Shown here in pieces: positions 52,199-61,008 of a DNA stretch of 64,000 bases. The stretch spans positions 1 through 64,000 of the forward strand of contig JAYWHX010000136.1 in assembly GCA_043777375.1 (NCBI GenBank). Reading direction: 5' to 3'. The translations under genes were made by a program, and so were the position numbers. Origin of the DNA: TH-plancto1 sp043777375. Its GTDB lineage: Bacteria; Planctomycetota; Planctomycetia; Planctomycetales; Planctomycetaceae. Every line of letters starts with the position of its first letter. The first letter of the stretch is position 1. Under the pieces are notes generated by a model that saw nothing but the letters and a program-made list of their open reading frames with translations, did no database searches and was not told the DNA's origin.

Positions 52199-53307
52199 CA
52201 GTCACGAGCGAGCGGCATCACGACGTAAGTGTAGTTCTCGTCCGCCTTGAATACGGCGGCGCTGTCCCCGTCGACGATCTTGAGCGTGACCTGGCTCGAA
52301 GATTCCAACACCCGCAAGAACTCAGCAATGAACTTGGGGTCGAAGGTGATTGTGAAATCATCTCCTTCCAGGCTAATCGGCAGCTGAATACTGGATGTTC
52401 CCACGTCGCTGGCGGAGCTCTTCAACGTCAGTGAGCCCGAATCAAACGCAAAGTCGACGCCCTTGCTATCCTCGTTCGTCACAATCATGGCCTGCTTCAC
52501 CGCCGACAGAAACGGCCCCACTACGAAGGACACCGTTCTGTTGTAGTCGTTCGGAATGACATCCTGGTATCGAGGAAAACGCCCCTCGACCAGCCGAGCA
52601 TAGATCGTCGAATTTCCACTGCGAACCAGAACGTCATTCGCATGCAGGGCGATATGAACCTCTTGCTCACCGTTCTGAATGCTGCGTTCAATCAGCTGCA
52701 TCGCCTTGGCGGGGATCACAGGAGCGACGACCTCTTCCGAGACTCGCCCTTGAGCCGATGCCGCTGCGGTAAACACAGCGAGTCGACGGCTATCGGTCGC
52801 CGCCAATGTGACACTGTCCTTACGAAGCTCCATCAGAACACCGCCGAGGGCGTAGCGTGTACTTTCCACATCGGTCGAGAAGATCGTTCGCTGGATACCC
52901 TGCTTGAGAACCGACCCCGCCACGATGTGGTAGTCCTTCTCTTTAAAAGCTGTCACTTCCGGGAACTCAGCGGGGTCTTCGACGGAAAGTTTGAATTCAC
53001 TTTGACCAGATCGAATTTTCAGTGAACGTTCGGTCACATCGATGGAGACTTCCGAGTCTTGGAGTTCTCGGAGGATAGAAGTCACTCGCTGGGTCGGTAA
53101 CAACACCTCACCTGGGGAGCTCGAAATGACTTCAGGCAGTTGGTAGCGAATGCCCACTTCCTGGTCAGTTCCGATCAGAGTGGCGACCCCGTCAGTAATG
53201 ATTAGCTTGATGTTCTTCAGGATTTCCTTGGTGGTCCGAGTCGGAACGACACCACTGACAGTGGCTAAGGCAGTAGCCAGAAGCTGACGTGAGCAGACAA
53301 GATTCAT
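52198..53307 (-). CDS. dnaN: DNA polymerase III beta subunit (sliding clamp)
   Basis: A 369-residue clamp protein with three domains of the DnaN fold. TLIGTDQEVGIRYQLPEV, KFKLSVEDPAEFPEV..., TRYALGGVLMELRKDSVTLAATDSRRLAVF, VEGRFPRYQDVIPNDYNRTVSF and the C-terminal YVVMPLARD mark it. It is the processivity ring for the replicase. dnaA and recF are not adjacent here. Confidence 0.95.
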   Translation of the reverse strand: MNLVCSRQLLATALATVSGVVPTRTTKEILKNIKLIITDGVATLIGTDQEVGIRYQLPEVISSSPGEVLLPTQRVTSILRELQDSEVSIDVTERSLKIRSGQSEFKLSVEDPAEFPEVTAFKEKDYHIVAGSVLKQGIQRTIFSTDVESTRYALGGVLMELRKDSVTLAATDSRRLAVFTAAASAQGRVSEEVVAPVIPAKAMQLIERSIQNGEQEVHIALHANDVLVRSGNSTIYARLVEGRFPRYQDVIPNDYNRTVSFVVGPFLSAVKQAMIVTNEDSKGVDFAFDSGSLTLKSSASDVGTSSIQLPISLEGDDFTITFDPKFIAEFLRVLESSSQVTLKIVDGDSAAVFKADENYTYVVMPLARD

Positions 53308-53775
53308 GAGAGTCGTGCTTCCAGAAGAACAAAGAAGATTGAATCACCAGTATCAGTATCAGCAGGCAAAAAGCGAGCGAAACGGAAAATGATTCGGACA
53401 CAACTGTATCAATGGTCAGGGTTTGTCGCAAATCACTCGTTAAAAAGTGTGTCAGTAAGTTGGTGGGTGCCTGTGTCTTCCAGGTGGAGGAGTTGTTGGA
53501 TTTGTTGAGGGAAAGAACGTTGGAGAATGAAGTGAGCAAAGTGGCAGTTTTTTCTCAACAGGACTCCACAAGGAAATGACAGGTTACTGACATCACTGGA
53601 TTTCGATTTGTATCGGTTTTTTTGGAAGTTGGAGAGCGGTGGTAATCCGTACGATTGGCCTGATCGGTAGCGAGTGGAAAATCGGTATACCCGGAGAAAT
53701 CGTTTCACCTCACAAGGCCGAGTGAGTCGATACGCCGAGAAGAATCTGGGTCTATACGTCTGGGGGGACGTGTCG
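53308..53775. other. 470-bp AT-richer region between dnaN and the lipoprotein gene
   Basis: Divergent promoter region. It is AT-richer than its surroundings and contains a short tandem CAGTAT repeat (about 53350). I looked for DnaA boxes (TTATCCACA with one change) and saw no cluster, so oriC is not supported. Frames in it look random. Confidence 0.45.
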
Positions 53776-55647
53776 ATGCGCACAACAATGCGTCAGCAAA
53801 ATCGTTGGTTTACCGCAGTGGCGATGACATGCCTGTCAGGGTTTGCGTTGTGCGGATGCACTCGTGGATCGCGAGACTTGTCGTCCAATCTGCCGGAATC
53901 CGCAGGTCGTGAAGCGATCGAGGCGGAACGTCATGTCGCCGAGCGTAAGCGATCAGAAATGGCCGCGACGAAGTCGAAAGACTTGCTCGCTTCCAAGGAA
54001 CGAACTGCTTCGCCAAGCCGCACGCGGCCGTCTACGCAATCGAGGATCGAGGATCGAAATCCCATTGAGAAGTCTGCAATCGCAACATCTCAAGCACGGA
54101 AAAAACCATCTTCGGGCCGAGTTTCGGTCACTGACACGCAATTGGAGACAGCTGAATGGGCTGGAGACCCTTCTGATCGAAAAGTCAAAACAGTGTCGGA
54201 AGAGCGAGAAGCAGAAGGCGTCGAAGTCGCTGAACCTTTACTGGATTCTCCCAAGCGAGGGATGACAGCTGCAGAACTCTTTGAAGAGGAGCCCGAAGCC
54301 TCTGTTCGCGTGAGAAAGCCGACCAGCAAGGAATCTCAAACAGGAATCGCTGCGAACGAAGGATTGCGCGGTCCACGTCCGAATCAGGCGAGCTTCGACG
54401 GTGCCAGCGATCACCCTTGGGCGAAAAAATCACCTGTCTCGACACGCACTACGACTCCTGTCACTACTTCTGAACGCGATGAAGCACTCATTGATGACGA
54501 AGCTATCGTCTCTTCTCGCACCAAGGCTATCGTTCAGCCACCAGTGGTGGCAGATCAAAACCTTGATCTCGACGATGCTCGAAAGACAGAAGCGAAGGCC
54601 CGAGTTGAAGTCCTGGTGACTCAGTCGAAATCACTGCTGAAAAAGGGAGAGTATCGCGCGGCGTATCGCGTTGCCCAACTCGCCCAGCGGATCGCAGACA
54701 GCGAAAATTTGTTTTTCGCAGCGGGTGAAGAGCAACCTGCAGATCTGGTTCGTGCGGTCCTGATGAAGATTCGCATCGATGACAGCAAAGTCGCCAAATC
54801 GGATCAAGAGGTCGGCGTCGCAGCCATGGAAGACAATCCTTGGATGATCTCCGAGCCACCCGTTAATGTTGTAAAGCCCGTGGGACGAACTCGCAAAAAC
54901 TTGCCCGACGACTGGGCCTTTGCGGAATGGAAAGAGGGAAGCGACCGTCGACCCTCCCCGGTGGAACAGACCGCATCCGCAGACAATCCCTGGGAGACAA
55001 TCGACGCGGAATCGTCCTCTCCTCCAGAGATGCGAATTGAGCCCAGACGCACAAATCGCCGAACTGCCAGTGACCGCTCGGAGTTTCCGAATTCACGACC
55101 AGAATGGCAGAGTTCATCCAATGAACCTCTCGCTTTGGGGGGCGCGACTGATGAGTCATCAATTGGTATCGCATCCAATCGTGATGGACGAATGACGACA
55201 GCGGTCCATGCGGACCTGAATGCCAATCCTGTGGTAGACTCACAAGCAGATGTCGAATCCGAGAAAAATCGGCCGACCCGGGTGCCCCGACCTTTTCCAT
55301 CGACTGCTCCACTGTCGTTATCGATCGATGCGGCTAAAGAGCAGTCGGGTTCCGAATCTGAACCACTGGCAAGGGCCGAGAATTGGCGGACACAGGATCT
55401 CAATGAGGTGGCAACAAGCCAGGCCCCATTACTGATCGCTCCTTTTCCACCGGAAGAACCTGTTGTTCCCACTGACATGAGCAACGCGCTGGAAGATACC
55501 TTTGCAACGGACATTCAAGAACCGACTCACCCTCCCGCGGCATCCAAGCTCTGGATGATTCTGGCCGCAGCTGCAGGGGCTTTCGGGATGCTGTTTGTGC
55601 GTCGTCGTCCAGTGCCGGTCTATCGGTCGGGTGGCGAGGGGCGGTAA
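53776..55647 (+). CDS. Large lipoprotein with C-terminal membrane anchor, function unknown
   Basis: A 623-residue protein. ATG 53776 gives an N-terminal lipoprotein signal with the lipobox-like FALCGC (Cys about residue 29). Residues 30-270 and 380-580 are low-complexity and rich in Ser, Glu, Arg and Pro, and probably disordered. A conserved-looking helical segment lies between (about 275-330, VEVLVTQSKSLLKKGEYRAAYRVAQLAQRIADS, TPR-like). The C-terminus has a membrane segment (SKLWMILAAAAGAFGMLF) followed by RRR. The two membrane-linked ends make it look like a periplasm-spanning tether. No family is recognised. Confidence 0.75.
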   Translation: MRTTMRQQNRWFTAVAMTCLSGFALCGCTRGSRDLSSNLPESAGREAIEAERHVAERKRSEMAATKSKDLLASKERTASPSRTRPSTQSRIEDRNPIEKSAIATSQARKKPSSGRVSVTDTQLETAEWAGDPSDRKVKTVSEEREAEGVEVAEPLLDSPKRGMTAAELFEEEPEASVRVRKPTSKESQTGIAANEGLRGPRPNQASFDGASDHPWAKKSPVSTRTTTPVTTSERDEALIDDEAIVSSRTKAIVQPPVVADQNLDLDDARKTEAKARVEVLVTQSKSLLKKGEYRAAYRVAQLAQRIADSENLFFAAGEEQPADLVRAVLMKIRIDDSKVAKSDQEVGVAAMEDNPWMISEPPVNVVKPVGRTRKNLPDDWAFAEWKEGSDRRPSPVEQTASADNPWETIDAESSSPPEMRIEPRRTNRRTASDRSEFPNSRPEWQSSSNEPLALGGATDESSIGIASNRDGRMTTAVHADLNANPVVDSQADVESEKNRPTRVPRPFPSTAPLSLSIDAAKEQSGSESEPLARAENWRTQDLNEVATSQAPLLIAPFPPEEPVVPTDMSNALEDTFATDIQEPTHPPAASKLWMILAAAAGAFGMLFVRRRPVPVYRSGGEGR

Positions 55648-55915
55648 GAGTCAGTCTTGATTGGACATCTTCAAGTCGTCCGCGTGAAACTCAACCAGTG
55701 GCTTCGTCACTGCTGGCCTCTGGAATTGTCACCACCGGGAGGGCGAGGCCAGTGCCATTCGGAGTTTGTCCCAGAAACGCAAGTTTGCGGTGACGTATTG
55801 AGTGTCCCCCGTGCTTTCGGAGTGCAGGGCAATATAGTCTCAGAAACAGCTTGACTTAATAATAGATGACATGTAAAGTGATTGCAGATCATTCAATCCG
55901 TAGCCGGTGCCCCCG
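55648..55915. other. Leader and promoter region of marR
   Basis: Contains the promoter and operator-like site of the MarR gene (55851-55879). The rest holds no gene. Confidence 0.5.
55851..55879 (+). promoter_or_regulatory. marR promoter with embedded operator-like motif (site 1)
   Basis: TTGACT (55851-55856), a 17-bp spacer and TAAAGT (55874-55879) form a good sigma-70-type promoter. The motif AATAGATGACATGTAAA (55861-55877) overlaps the spacer and -10. Its core ATGAC-AT-GTAAA is imperfectly palindromic. The same motif recurs before the pirin gene. Confidence 0.7.
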
Positions 55916-56395
55916 ATGACCAAGTCAGCCAGTCCGCTTCAGGGTGAGCTCAAAAAACGAAAGCCGTTTGAGTCGGGACCGCAGGAAGCGTGGCTGAATC
56001 TCGTGCGGACATCGAGTCAGCTGATGATTCACTTCGACCGATTGTTCGCAACGTTCGGACTGACTTCGTCGCAGTACAACATCCTGCGGATTCTTCGTGG
56101 TGAAGGAAAAGCACTGCCCATTCTGGAAGTCGCCAGCCGGATGGTCGTGGTGGTTCCGGGAATCACGGGGTTGATTGATCGACTCGAAAAAGCGGGATTG
56201 GTTTGTCGTGAGCGATCTGTTGATGATCGGCGTGTCGTGTTCGTCACAATCACGAAACCAGCTCTGCAGACACTGTCGGAGATCGATCTACCACTGAGGG
56301 AACTCCACAAGCTGGTCATGTCACCACTCAACAGTGGTGAGCAGAGACAACTCATCCAACTCATGGAAAAGCTGCGTGTCACAGTCGTTGAATGA
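55916..56395 (+). CDS. MarR-family transcriptional regulator
   Basis: A 159-residue winged-helix regulator. The DNA-binding part is LTSSQYNILRILRGEGKALPILEVASRMVVVVPGITGLIDRLEKAGLVCRERSVDDRRVVFVTIT, which matches MarR. N- and C-terminal helices form the dimer interface. ATG 55916 is used. A GTG at 55907 is possible. It lies upstream of pirin and an Old Yellow Enzyme gene. A shared motif lies before marR and pirin, so it probably represses itself and the pair. MarR proteins of this context often sense electrophiles or quinones, but no sensing Cys is evident beyond one in GLVCRER. Confidence 0.9.
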   Translation: MTKSASPLQGELKKRKPFESGPQEAWLNLVRTSSQLMIHFDRLFATFGLTSSQYNILRILRGEGKALPILEVASRMVVVVPGITGLIDRLEKAGLVCRERSVDDRRVVFVTITKPALQTLSEIDLPLRELHKLVMSPLNSGEQRQLIQLMEKLRVTVVE

Positions 56396-56419
56396 TCCGC
56401 CTCAGCCTTTTTTTACCTG

Positions 56420-56440
56420 AATAGATGACGTGTCAACTAT
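56420..56440 (+). promoter_or_regulatory. Operator-like motif in the pirin promoter (site 2)
   Basis: AATAGATGACGTGTCAA (56420-56436) matches site 1 in 15 of 17 positions and is more palindromic (ATGAC-GT-GTCAA). It again lies in the spacer between a possible TTTACC (-35) and AACTAT (-10). It ends 34 bp before the pirin ATG. Confidence 0.65.
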
Positions 56441-56470
56441 TCGGGTCTTCGAGTCCACGGGAGAGAAATC

Positions 56471-57169
56471 ATGATTCAAGTTCGATCCAGTGCAGATCGC
56501 GGGCGTTTCGATCACGGCTGGCTCCAGACCCAACACACATTCTCGTTCGCCGAGTACTACGACCCGGGCCTGATGGGGTTTCGGTCGCTCAGAGTCATCA
56601 ATGAGGATCACGTCTCCCCGGGTCGCGGGTTTGGCATGCATCCCCATCGCGATATGGAGATCATTACGATCGTCTTGGCGGGTGCTCTGGAACATCGTGA
56701 CAGCCTCGGGAACGGGGAAGTCCTTCATCCCGGTGAGGTCCAACGCATGTCTGCTGGCTCTGGAATTCGGCACAGCGAGTTCAATCCTTCGGCCACTGAC
56801 CCCGTGCATCTCTACCAGATCTGGCTACTGCCGAAATCGAACGGCATCGCCCCCAGCTACGAACAGAAACGGTTTTCCGAAGCCGATCGCCTCGGCTCCT
56901 GGCAGCTGATCGCCTCGCCCGATTCCAGTCAGGGTTCACTCCAAATTCATCAGGATGTGCGTCTCTTTCAAGCCACCATTCTGCCCGGTCAAACCTTGTT
57001 TTTCGACCTGACTCCCGGCCACGCCGCCTGGGTGCAGGTCTTGCGAGGAACCTTACAACTGGGCAGCGACCACCTCAGCCCTGGAGACGGAGCAACTGCG
57101 CAAGACGAATCGCAACTCAGCTTCGCCTCTCGCGACGGAGCGGAAGTCCTGTTGTTTGATCTCACATGA
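56471..57169 (+). CDS. Pirin-family bicupin protein
   Basis: A 232-residue bicupin. The metal ligands of pirin are complete: H57 and H59 in GMHPHRDMEIIT, H101 and E103 in SGIRHSEFNP. Family members such as YhhW act as quercetin 2,3-dioxygenases or as redox-sensitive regulators. The substrate here is not known. It is followed 60 bp later by the OYE gene on the same strand, and controlled by the motif at 56420. Confidence 0.92.
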   Translation: MIQVRSSADRGRFDHGWLQTQHTFSFAEYYDPGLMGFRSLRVINEDHVSPGRGFGMHPHRDMEIITIVLAGALEHRDSLGNGEVLHPGEVQRMSAGSGIRHSEFNPSATDPVHLYQIWLLPKSNGIAPSYEQKRFSEADRLGSWQLIASPDSSQGSLQIHQDVRLFQATILPGQTLFFDLTPGHAAWVQVLRGTLQLGSDHLSPGDGATAQDESQLSFASRDGAEVLLFDLT

Positions 57170-57229
57170 CTACAGCGCCAGTCGTTGTCGACCGTCCAGT
57201 CCGTTGTCCATCACCAAGGAGCTTCACCG

Positions 57230-58315
57230 ATGTCCAGTTCACTGCTCTCGCCGTTCGATCTGCGAGGTCTTCCACTCTCCAATCGTGTGGCGATGGCCCC
57301 AATGACGCGAGCCCGCGCGGGGGAGTCCCGCATGCCCAACGCCCTGATGGCCGAGTACTACTCCCAGCGGGCCAACGCTGGACTCATCATTTCCGAGGGC
57401 GTCGCGATCAGTGAAGAGGCCATCGGCTGGAACCAGTCTCCCGGCATCTATACCGACCAAATGACTGAGGCCTGGAAGCCGGTCGTCGACGGCGTGCATG
57501 CCCGCAACGGAAAGATCTTCCTCCAACTGTGGCATTGCGGGCGAGCGTCGCACAGTACGTTTCGGGCGGACCGTTCTCTGCCAGTGGCTCCATCGGCGAT
57601 CAAGCTCAACGGGGAGTACATCCACACTCCGACCGGGAAGCAGTCCTACGAAACGCCGCGTGCGCTCGAAACTTCTGAGATCGCGCACGTCGTCGAGGAT
57701 TACCGCAGTGCCGGTGAGCGAGCGAAACAAGCCGGGTTCGATGGTGTCGAGATCCACGGCGCGAACGGATATCTGGTCGACGAGTTCTTGCAGTCTAAAA
57801 CCAATCACCGGACCGATCAGTACGGAGGCAGTCTCGACAACCGATTCCGTCTTCTACGTGAAATTGTCGAGTCACAGGTCACCGTCTGGACCCCATCGCG
57901 AGTCGCTGTTCGGCTCTCCCCAAATGGGGTATTCAACGACATGGGTTCTCCCGATTACCGCGAAACGTTCTTACATGCAGCTCGCGAACTCAATGCCTAC
58001 GGACTGGCCTACCTGCATGTGTGCGATGGGCTGGCCTTCGGGTTCCACCAACTCGGCGTGCCGATGGCACTGGCTGAATTCCGTCCGCTGTTCACTGGCA
58101 CACTCATGGGGAACTGTGGCTACGATCAAGAGGCTGCGGAAGCTGCCATCAGTCGAGGGGATGCCGACTTGATCTCGTTCGGTCGCCCATTCATCAGCAA
58201 CCCGGATCTGGTCGAACGATTCCGAAATAGCTGGACGCTCAATCCGCCAGCCGAGATGTCAGATTGGTACAGCTTTGATTCGAAGGGGTATGCAGACTTC
58301 CCGAGCCATGCCTGA
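57230..58315 (+). CDS. Old Yellow Enzyme family alkene reductase
   Basis: A 361-residue FMN-dependent ene-reductase (NemA/OYE family), reducing alpha/beta-unsaturated carbonyls or nitro compounds with NAD(P)H. Conserved parts: RVAMAPMTRARA near the N-terminus, GLIISEGVAISEEAIGW, QLWHCGRASH, and H176xxN179 in EIHGANGYLVDEFLQ, which hold the substrate carbonyl. LADLISFGRPFISNPDLVER-type sequence is present near the C-terminus as DADLISFGRPFISNPDLVERF. ATG 57230 has AAGGAG upstream. It probably detoxifies the electrophile sensed by the upstream MarR protein. Confidence 0.93.
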   Translation: MSSSLLSPFDLRGLPLSNRVAMAPMTRARAGESRMPNALMAEYYSQRANAGLIISEGVAISEEAIGWNQSPGIYTDQMTEAWKPVVDGVHARNGKIFLQLWHCGRASHSTFRADRSLPVAPSAIKLNGEYIHTPTGKQSYETPRALETSEIAHVVEDYRSAGERAKQAGFDGVEIHGANGYLVDEFLQSKTNHRTDQYGGSLDNRFRLLREIVESQVTVWTPSRVAVRLSPNGVFNDMGSPDYRETFLHAARELNAYGLAYLHVCDGLAFGFHQLGVPMALAEFRPLFTGTLMGNCGYDQEAAEAAISRGDADLISFGRPFISNPDLVERFRNSWTLNPPAEMSDWYSFDSKGYADFPSHA

Positions 58316-58359
58316 ATCGGGAAATCGATGGACATTCAGATTCATCCTGCCTCAACGAA

Positions 58360-58394
58360 AAAGCCAGGGAACAATCAGTTCCCTGGCTTTCTGA
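58360..58394. terminator. Bidirectional Rho-independent terminator
   Basis: Perfect 13-bp arms AAAGCCAGGGAAC (58360-58372) and GTTCCCTGGCTTT (58378-58390) with a 5-nt loop. A-tracts precede and T-tracts follow, so it can end transcription from the OYE gene and from the convergent glycine-rich protein gene. Confidence 0.92.
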
Positions 58395-58426
58395 TGAAAG
58401 ATCACGAATTCAAGGTTCGCGGTCGA

Positions 58427-59314
58427 TTACTGGCGGACCGAAGACGACGTGCTGGAGGGTGCCGTCGTCCCTTGAACGGATTCGCCACGGGCTTTTGACT
58501 CTGCCACTCGTGTGTCTGCACCAGCAACGATTGCCTGTGCGGCCATCAGCTGATTTTGCGAGAAGTACGGTGAGTCAGGCGAGCCGACGTTGTTGTACTT
58601 CTTGTTGGCCAGTTCCTCCCAAGACATATGGTCGGTGATGTGCCAAGCGGCCGCTTGAGCAGATCCACGATCCAGCTGGCCGGAACCAACCATCTTGCAG
58701 ATTTCGTGAACGCGAGGGTCGGACGAAAACTTTTCTGGTGGAATCACAGTGTAGTGCAGGCGTTGAGTCGGCGATTTCTTTCCGTGTTCGAGGCAGACCA
58801 TCGAGACGGGCACCTTGGCAACGGTTGCGACGGGGATGGAAAAGAATCCACCACCGCCGCCTTGCCCGCCCTGAGCCTGCCCCCCGCCGCCGCCTTGTCC
58901 ACCTCCACCACCACCTGCAGCTTGGTTCTGCCCGCCTCCGCCACCTTGGCCTCCGCCGCCTTGTCCCCCACCGCCTCCGAAGCCTCCTCCGCCCCCGCCG
59001 CCGAATTGTGCCAGAACCTGCACACCGACAAAGGCTTCAGGCATCTGAATCGTCAGCGGTGCATCGGTCTTGTTTTCGACGAGCAGATGCCCTTCAAATT
59101 CACTCTTCGCAACCAGGCGGACAGAGATCTTGTCCTGCTCCATGGCCTCGAACAACCCGGACTGGGGCAGTGATGGGTCATACTTCAAGTGCTTCATGAC
59201 CGGCTTGCGGTCTTTTTCCGCCGCACCCGCATCCTTCTGCACCGACAGAGCAAAACCAGCTGCGACCATTGCGGCCACACAAATCGGAATCAGACGAAGA
59301 CGTCCCAGCACCAT
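58427..59314 (-). CDS. Secreted glycine-rich (GGGGQ) protein
   Basis: A 295-residue protein with a signal peptide (about residues 1-31, LIPICVAAMVAAGFALSVQ). An N-terminal beta-rich domain (SVRLVAKSEFEGHLLVENKTDAPLTIQMPEAFVGVQVLAQF) is interrupted by about 65 residues of Gly/Gln/Ala low complexity (GGGGGQGGGGQ type). A second folded part follows (VPVSMVCLEHGKKSPT, YTVIPPEKFSSDPRVHEICKMV, AAAWHITDHMSWEELANKK). The sequence suggests a low-complexity loop inserted in one domain. Function unknown. ATG 59314 is used. Confidence 0.8.
   Translation of the reverse strand: MVLGRLRLIPICVAAMVAAGFALSVQKDAGAAEKDRKPVMKHLKYDPSLPQSGLFEAMEQDKISVRLVAKSEFEGHLLVENKTDAPLTIQMPEAFVGVQVLAQFGGGGGGGFGGGGGQGGGGQGGGGGQNQAAGGGGGGQGGGGGQAQGGQGGGGGFFSIPVATVAKVPVSMVCLEHGKKSPTQRLHYTVIPPEKFSSDPRVHEICKMVGSGQLDRGSAQAAAWHITDHMSWEELANKKYNNVGSPDSPYFSQNQLMAAQAIVAGADTRVAESKARGESVQGTTAPSSTSSSVRQ
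58845..59015 (-). repeat. Low-complexity Gly/Gln coding stretch
   Basis: Within the preceding gene, the reading frame is dominated by GGX codons (CC-rich on the plus strand, e.g. CCGCCGCCGCC). Such tracts are prone to length variation. Confidence 0.8.
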
Positions 59315-59691
59315 GGCTGAACCCTTCCGGAGGAGAAGTGAAACGGCGCTCTCGATCCCTGCGCGAGCAGGAGGCTCCATCGATCTTATCGATCAGTAAA
59401 ACCCTTATTCAACGAAATACTTGGAATCTTCGATGGTTTTCTTCTCAAGGTCTTCTCGTGACCCGGTGCGACTGGCATAGCGGGAAGAGCCCGTCTGTCC
59501 CGCAGAGAAGACCGCAATCTCAGGAATCTGAGACTGAGGGCGAGTCATAGTTATTTGGCGACATCAGTAAAGCACTTACGCCCCAGCAGTTTACGGAGAA
59601 TCCTCTTGACCAGATCGGAGATTTCCCACTATACGAACACTCTGGTTCCCCGCTTCCGACCCGAGACGAGTCCCTTTTCTGCTCCGGCCTG
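59315..59691. other. Divergent intergenic region before lptF/G
   Basis: Non-coding stretch between the glycine-rich gene and the LptF/G gene. It should hold both promoters. I see no gene and no notable repeat. Confidence 0.4.
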
Positions 59692-60894
59692 ATGTTTTCT
59701 CCGATCCCACTCATCCAGCGATACGTCTTTGGGGAACTGACCCGGGCGTTCCTGTTCGTACTGACTGCGGTGACAGTCCTGACGATCTTCGCGGGCGTGA
59801 TTCAGCAGGCCCTTGAAAAAGGGCTGACGATTGAACACACGCTCCTGATTTTACCGTATGTCGTTCCCAGTATGCTGCCCTTCACGATCCCAGCTGCCCT
59901 GCTGCTGACGGTTTGTCTCGTTTACGGTCGCATGGCCGGAGATCATGAAGTCACGGCTGCCAAAGCGTCAGGAATCAGCGTGCTGTCTCTCTTGTGGCCC
60001 GCCCTGATTCTCGGTGCAGTCCTGAGCGTGTTCTCACTGTTCCTGACGGATCAGGTGATCCCCTGGGCTGAAGGCAAAATCGAACAGACGATTGTCCAGG
60101 CGATGGAAGATATCATCCTGGAAAAAATGCGATCCAAGAACGGCTTCCAGGATCCCAAAAGCGGCTTATCAATCACTGTTGCGGGTGTGGACGGGCACGT
60201 GCTGCTGCGACCGTTCATTGTGATCAATAAACTCGGCCCCGACTCGACCGACCAGATTACGACACTCCGCGCTGAGGAAGCTTCGATCCACCTGCAACCA
60301 CGAAATCGCAAGGTGATCTTCCAGGTCAAGAACGCCTACGTCACTTTGCCCGATCACCAGAGTGTCCGCTACACAGCGGAGAAACAGTTCACGTTTCCCT
60401 GGCAGGAAGCGGCCTACAAGCAAAAGGCCCGTTATCTGGCTGTCTCGCAAATCGATGATGAAATGCTGTCGGTGTCCCGCGAAAAGACTGAAGCCCGCGA
60501 CCGCCAGCTCGTCGAATCTGCCATGGCGCTGACCCTCGGGCAGTTCGACACTCTCGCCAATCCGGCCCTGTCCGGCGGCGGTCGCCTGACCGAGCGGACC
60601 GCGTGGTATCTCAAACTCCACACCGAAAAACACAGCCGCTTTGCCCTCGCCTGCAGCTGCTTCTTCTTCGCGTTGCTGGGCGGACCGTTCGCGATCTGGC
60701 AGGGAAAAAACCAGTTTCTGACCAGCTTTCTGTTCTGTTTTGGGCCGATTGTCGGGGTCTACTACCCTCTGATCATGGGGATGACCGCCCAATCCAAGCA
60801 GGGGAATATTGATCCGATGACCGGGATGTGGCTTGGAAACATCGTCCTCGGAATCGCGGCGTTATTCGTCCTGCGGCGAGTAATGCGGTATTGA
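59692..60894 (+). CDS. LptF/LptG family LPS-transport permease
   Basis: A 400-residue inner-membrane permease. The N-terminus (IPLIQRYVFGELTRAFLFVLTAVTVLTIFAGVI) and VYGRMAGDHEVTAAKASGISVLSL are typical of YjgP/YjgQ proteins. Six membrane segments flank a beta-jellyroll periplasmic domain (about 135-270). The C-terminal pair lies in FALLGGPFAIWQGKNQFLTSFLFCFGPI and MTGMWLGNIVLGIAALFVLRRV. With LptB, such permeases extract LPS toward the outer membrane. Only one paralogue is in the window, and whether it is F or G is undecided. Confidence 0.92.
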   Translation: MFSPIPLIQRYVFGELTRAFLFVLTAVTVLTIFAGVIQQALEKGLTIEHTLLILPYVVPSMLPFTIPAALLLTVCLVYGRMAGDHEVTAAKASGISVLSLLWPALILGAVLSVFSLFLTDQVIPWAEGKIEQTIVQAMEDIILEKMRSKNGFQDPKSGLSITVAGVDGHVLLRPFIVINKLGPDSTDQITTLRAEEASIHLQPRNRKVIFQVKNAYVTLPDHQSVRYTAEKQFTFPWQEAAYKQKARYLAVSQIDDEMLSVSREKTEARDRQLVESAMALTLGQFDTLANPALSGGGRLTERTAWYLKLHTEKHSRFALACSCFFFALLGGPFAIWQGKNQFLTSFLFCFGPIVGVYYPLIMGMTAQSKQGNIDPMTGMWLGNIVLGIAALFVLRRVMRY

Positions 60895-61008
60895 CGTTAT
60901 CCCAGCGGGTTTGGTTCCGGATCGGGTCGCGGGTAGAATGCATGCAGAGACTCGCCGCGCGACGAGCCTTCCCACCCCATTGCCCGCCCGGTTTGAGGAT
61001 TCCTCATC

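Noticed and set aside
53308..53775. Possible replication origin beside dnaN
   Set aside because: No cluster of DnaA boxes was seen. AT-richness and a dnaN neighbour alone do not support it.
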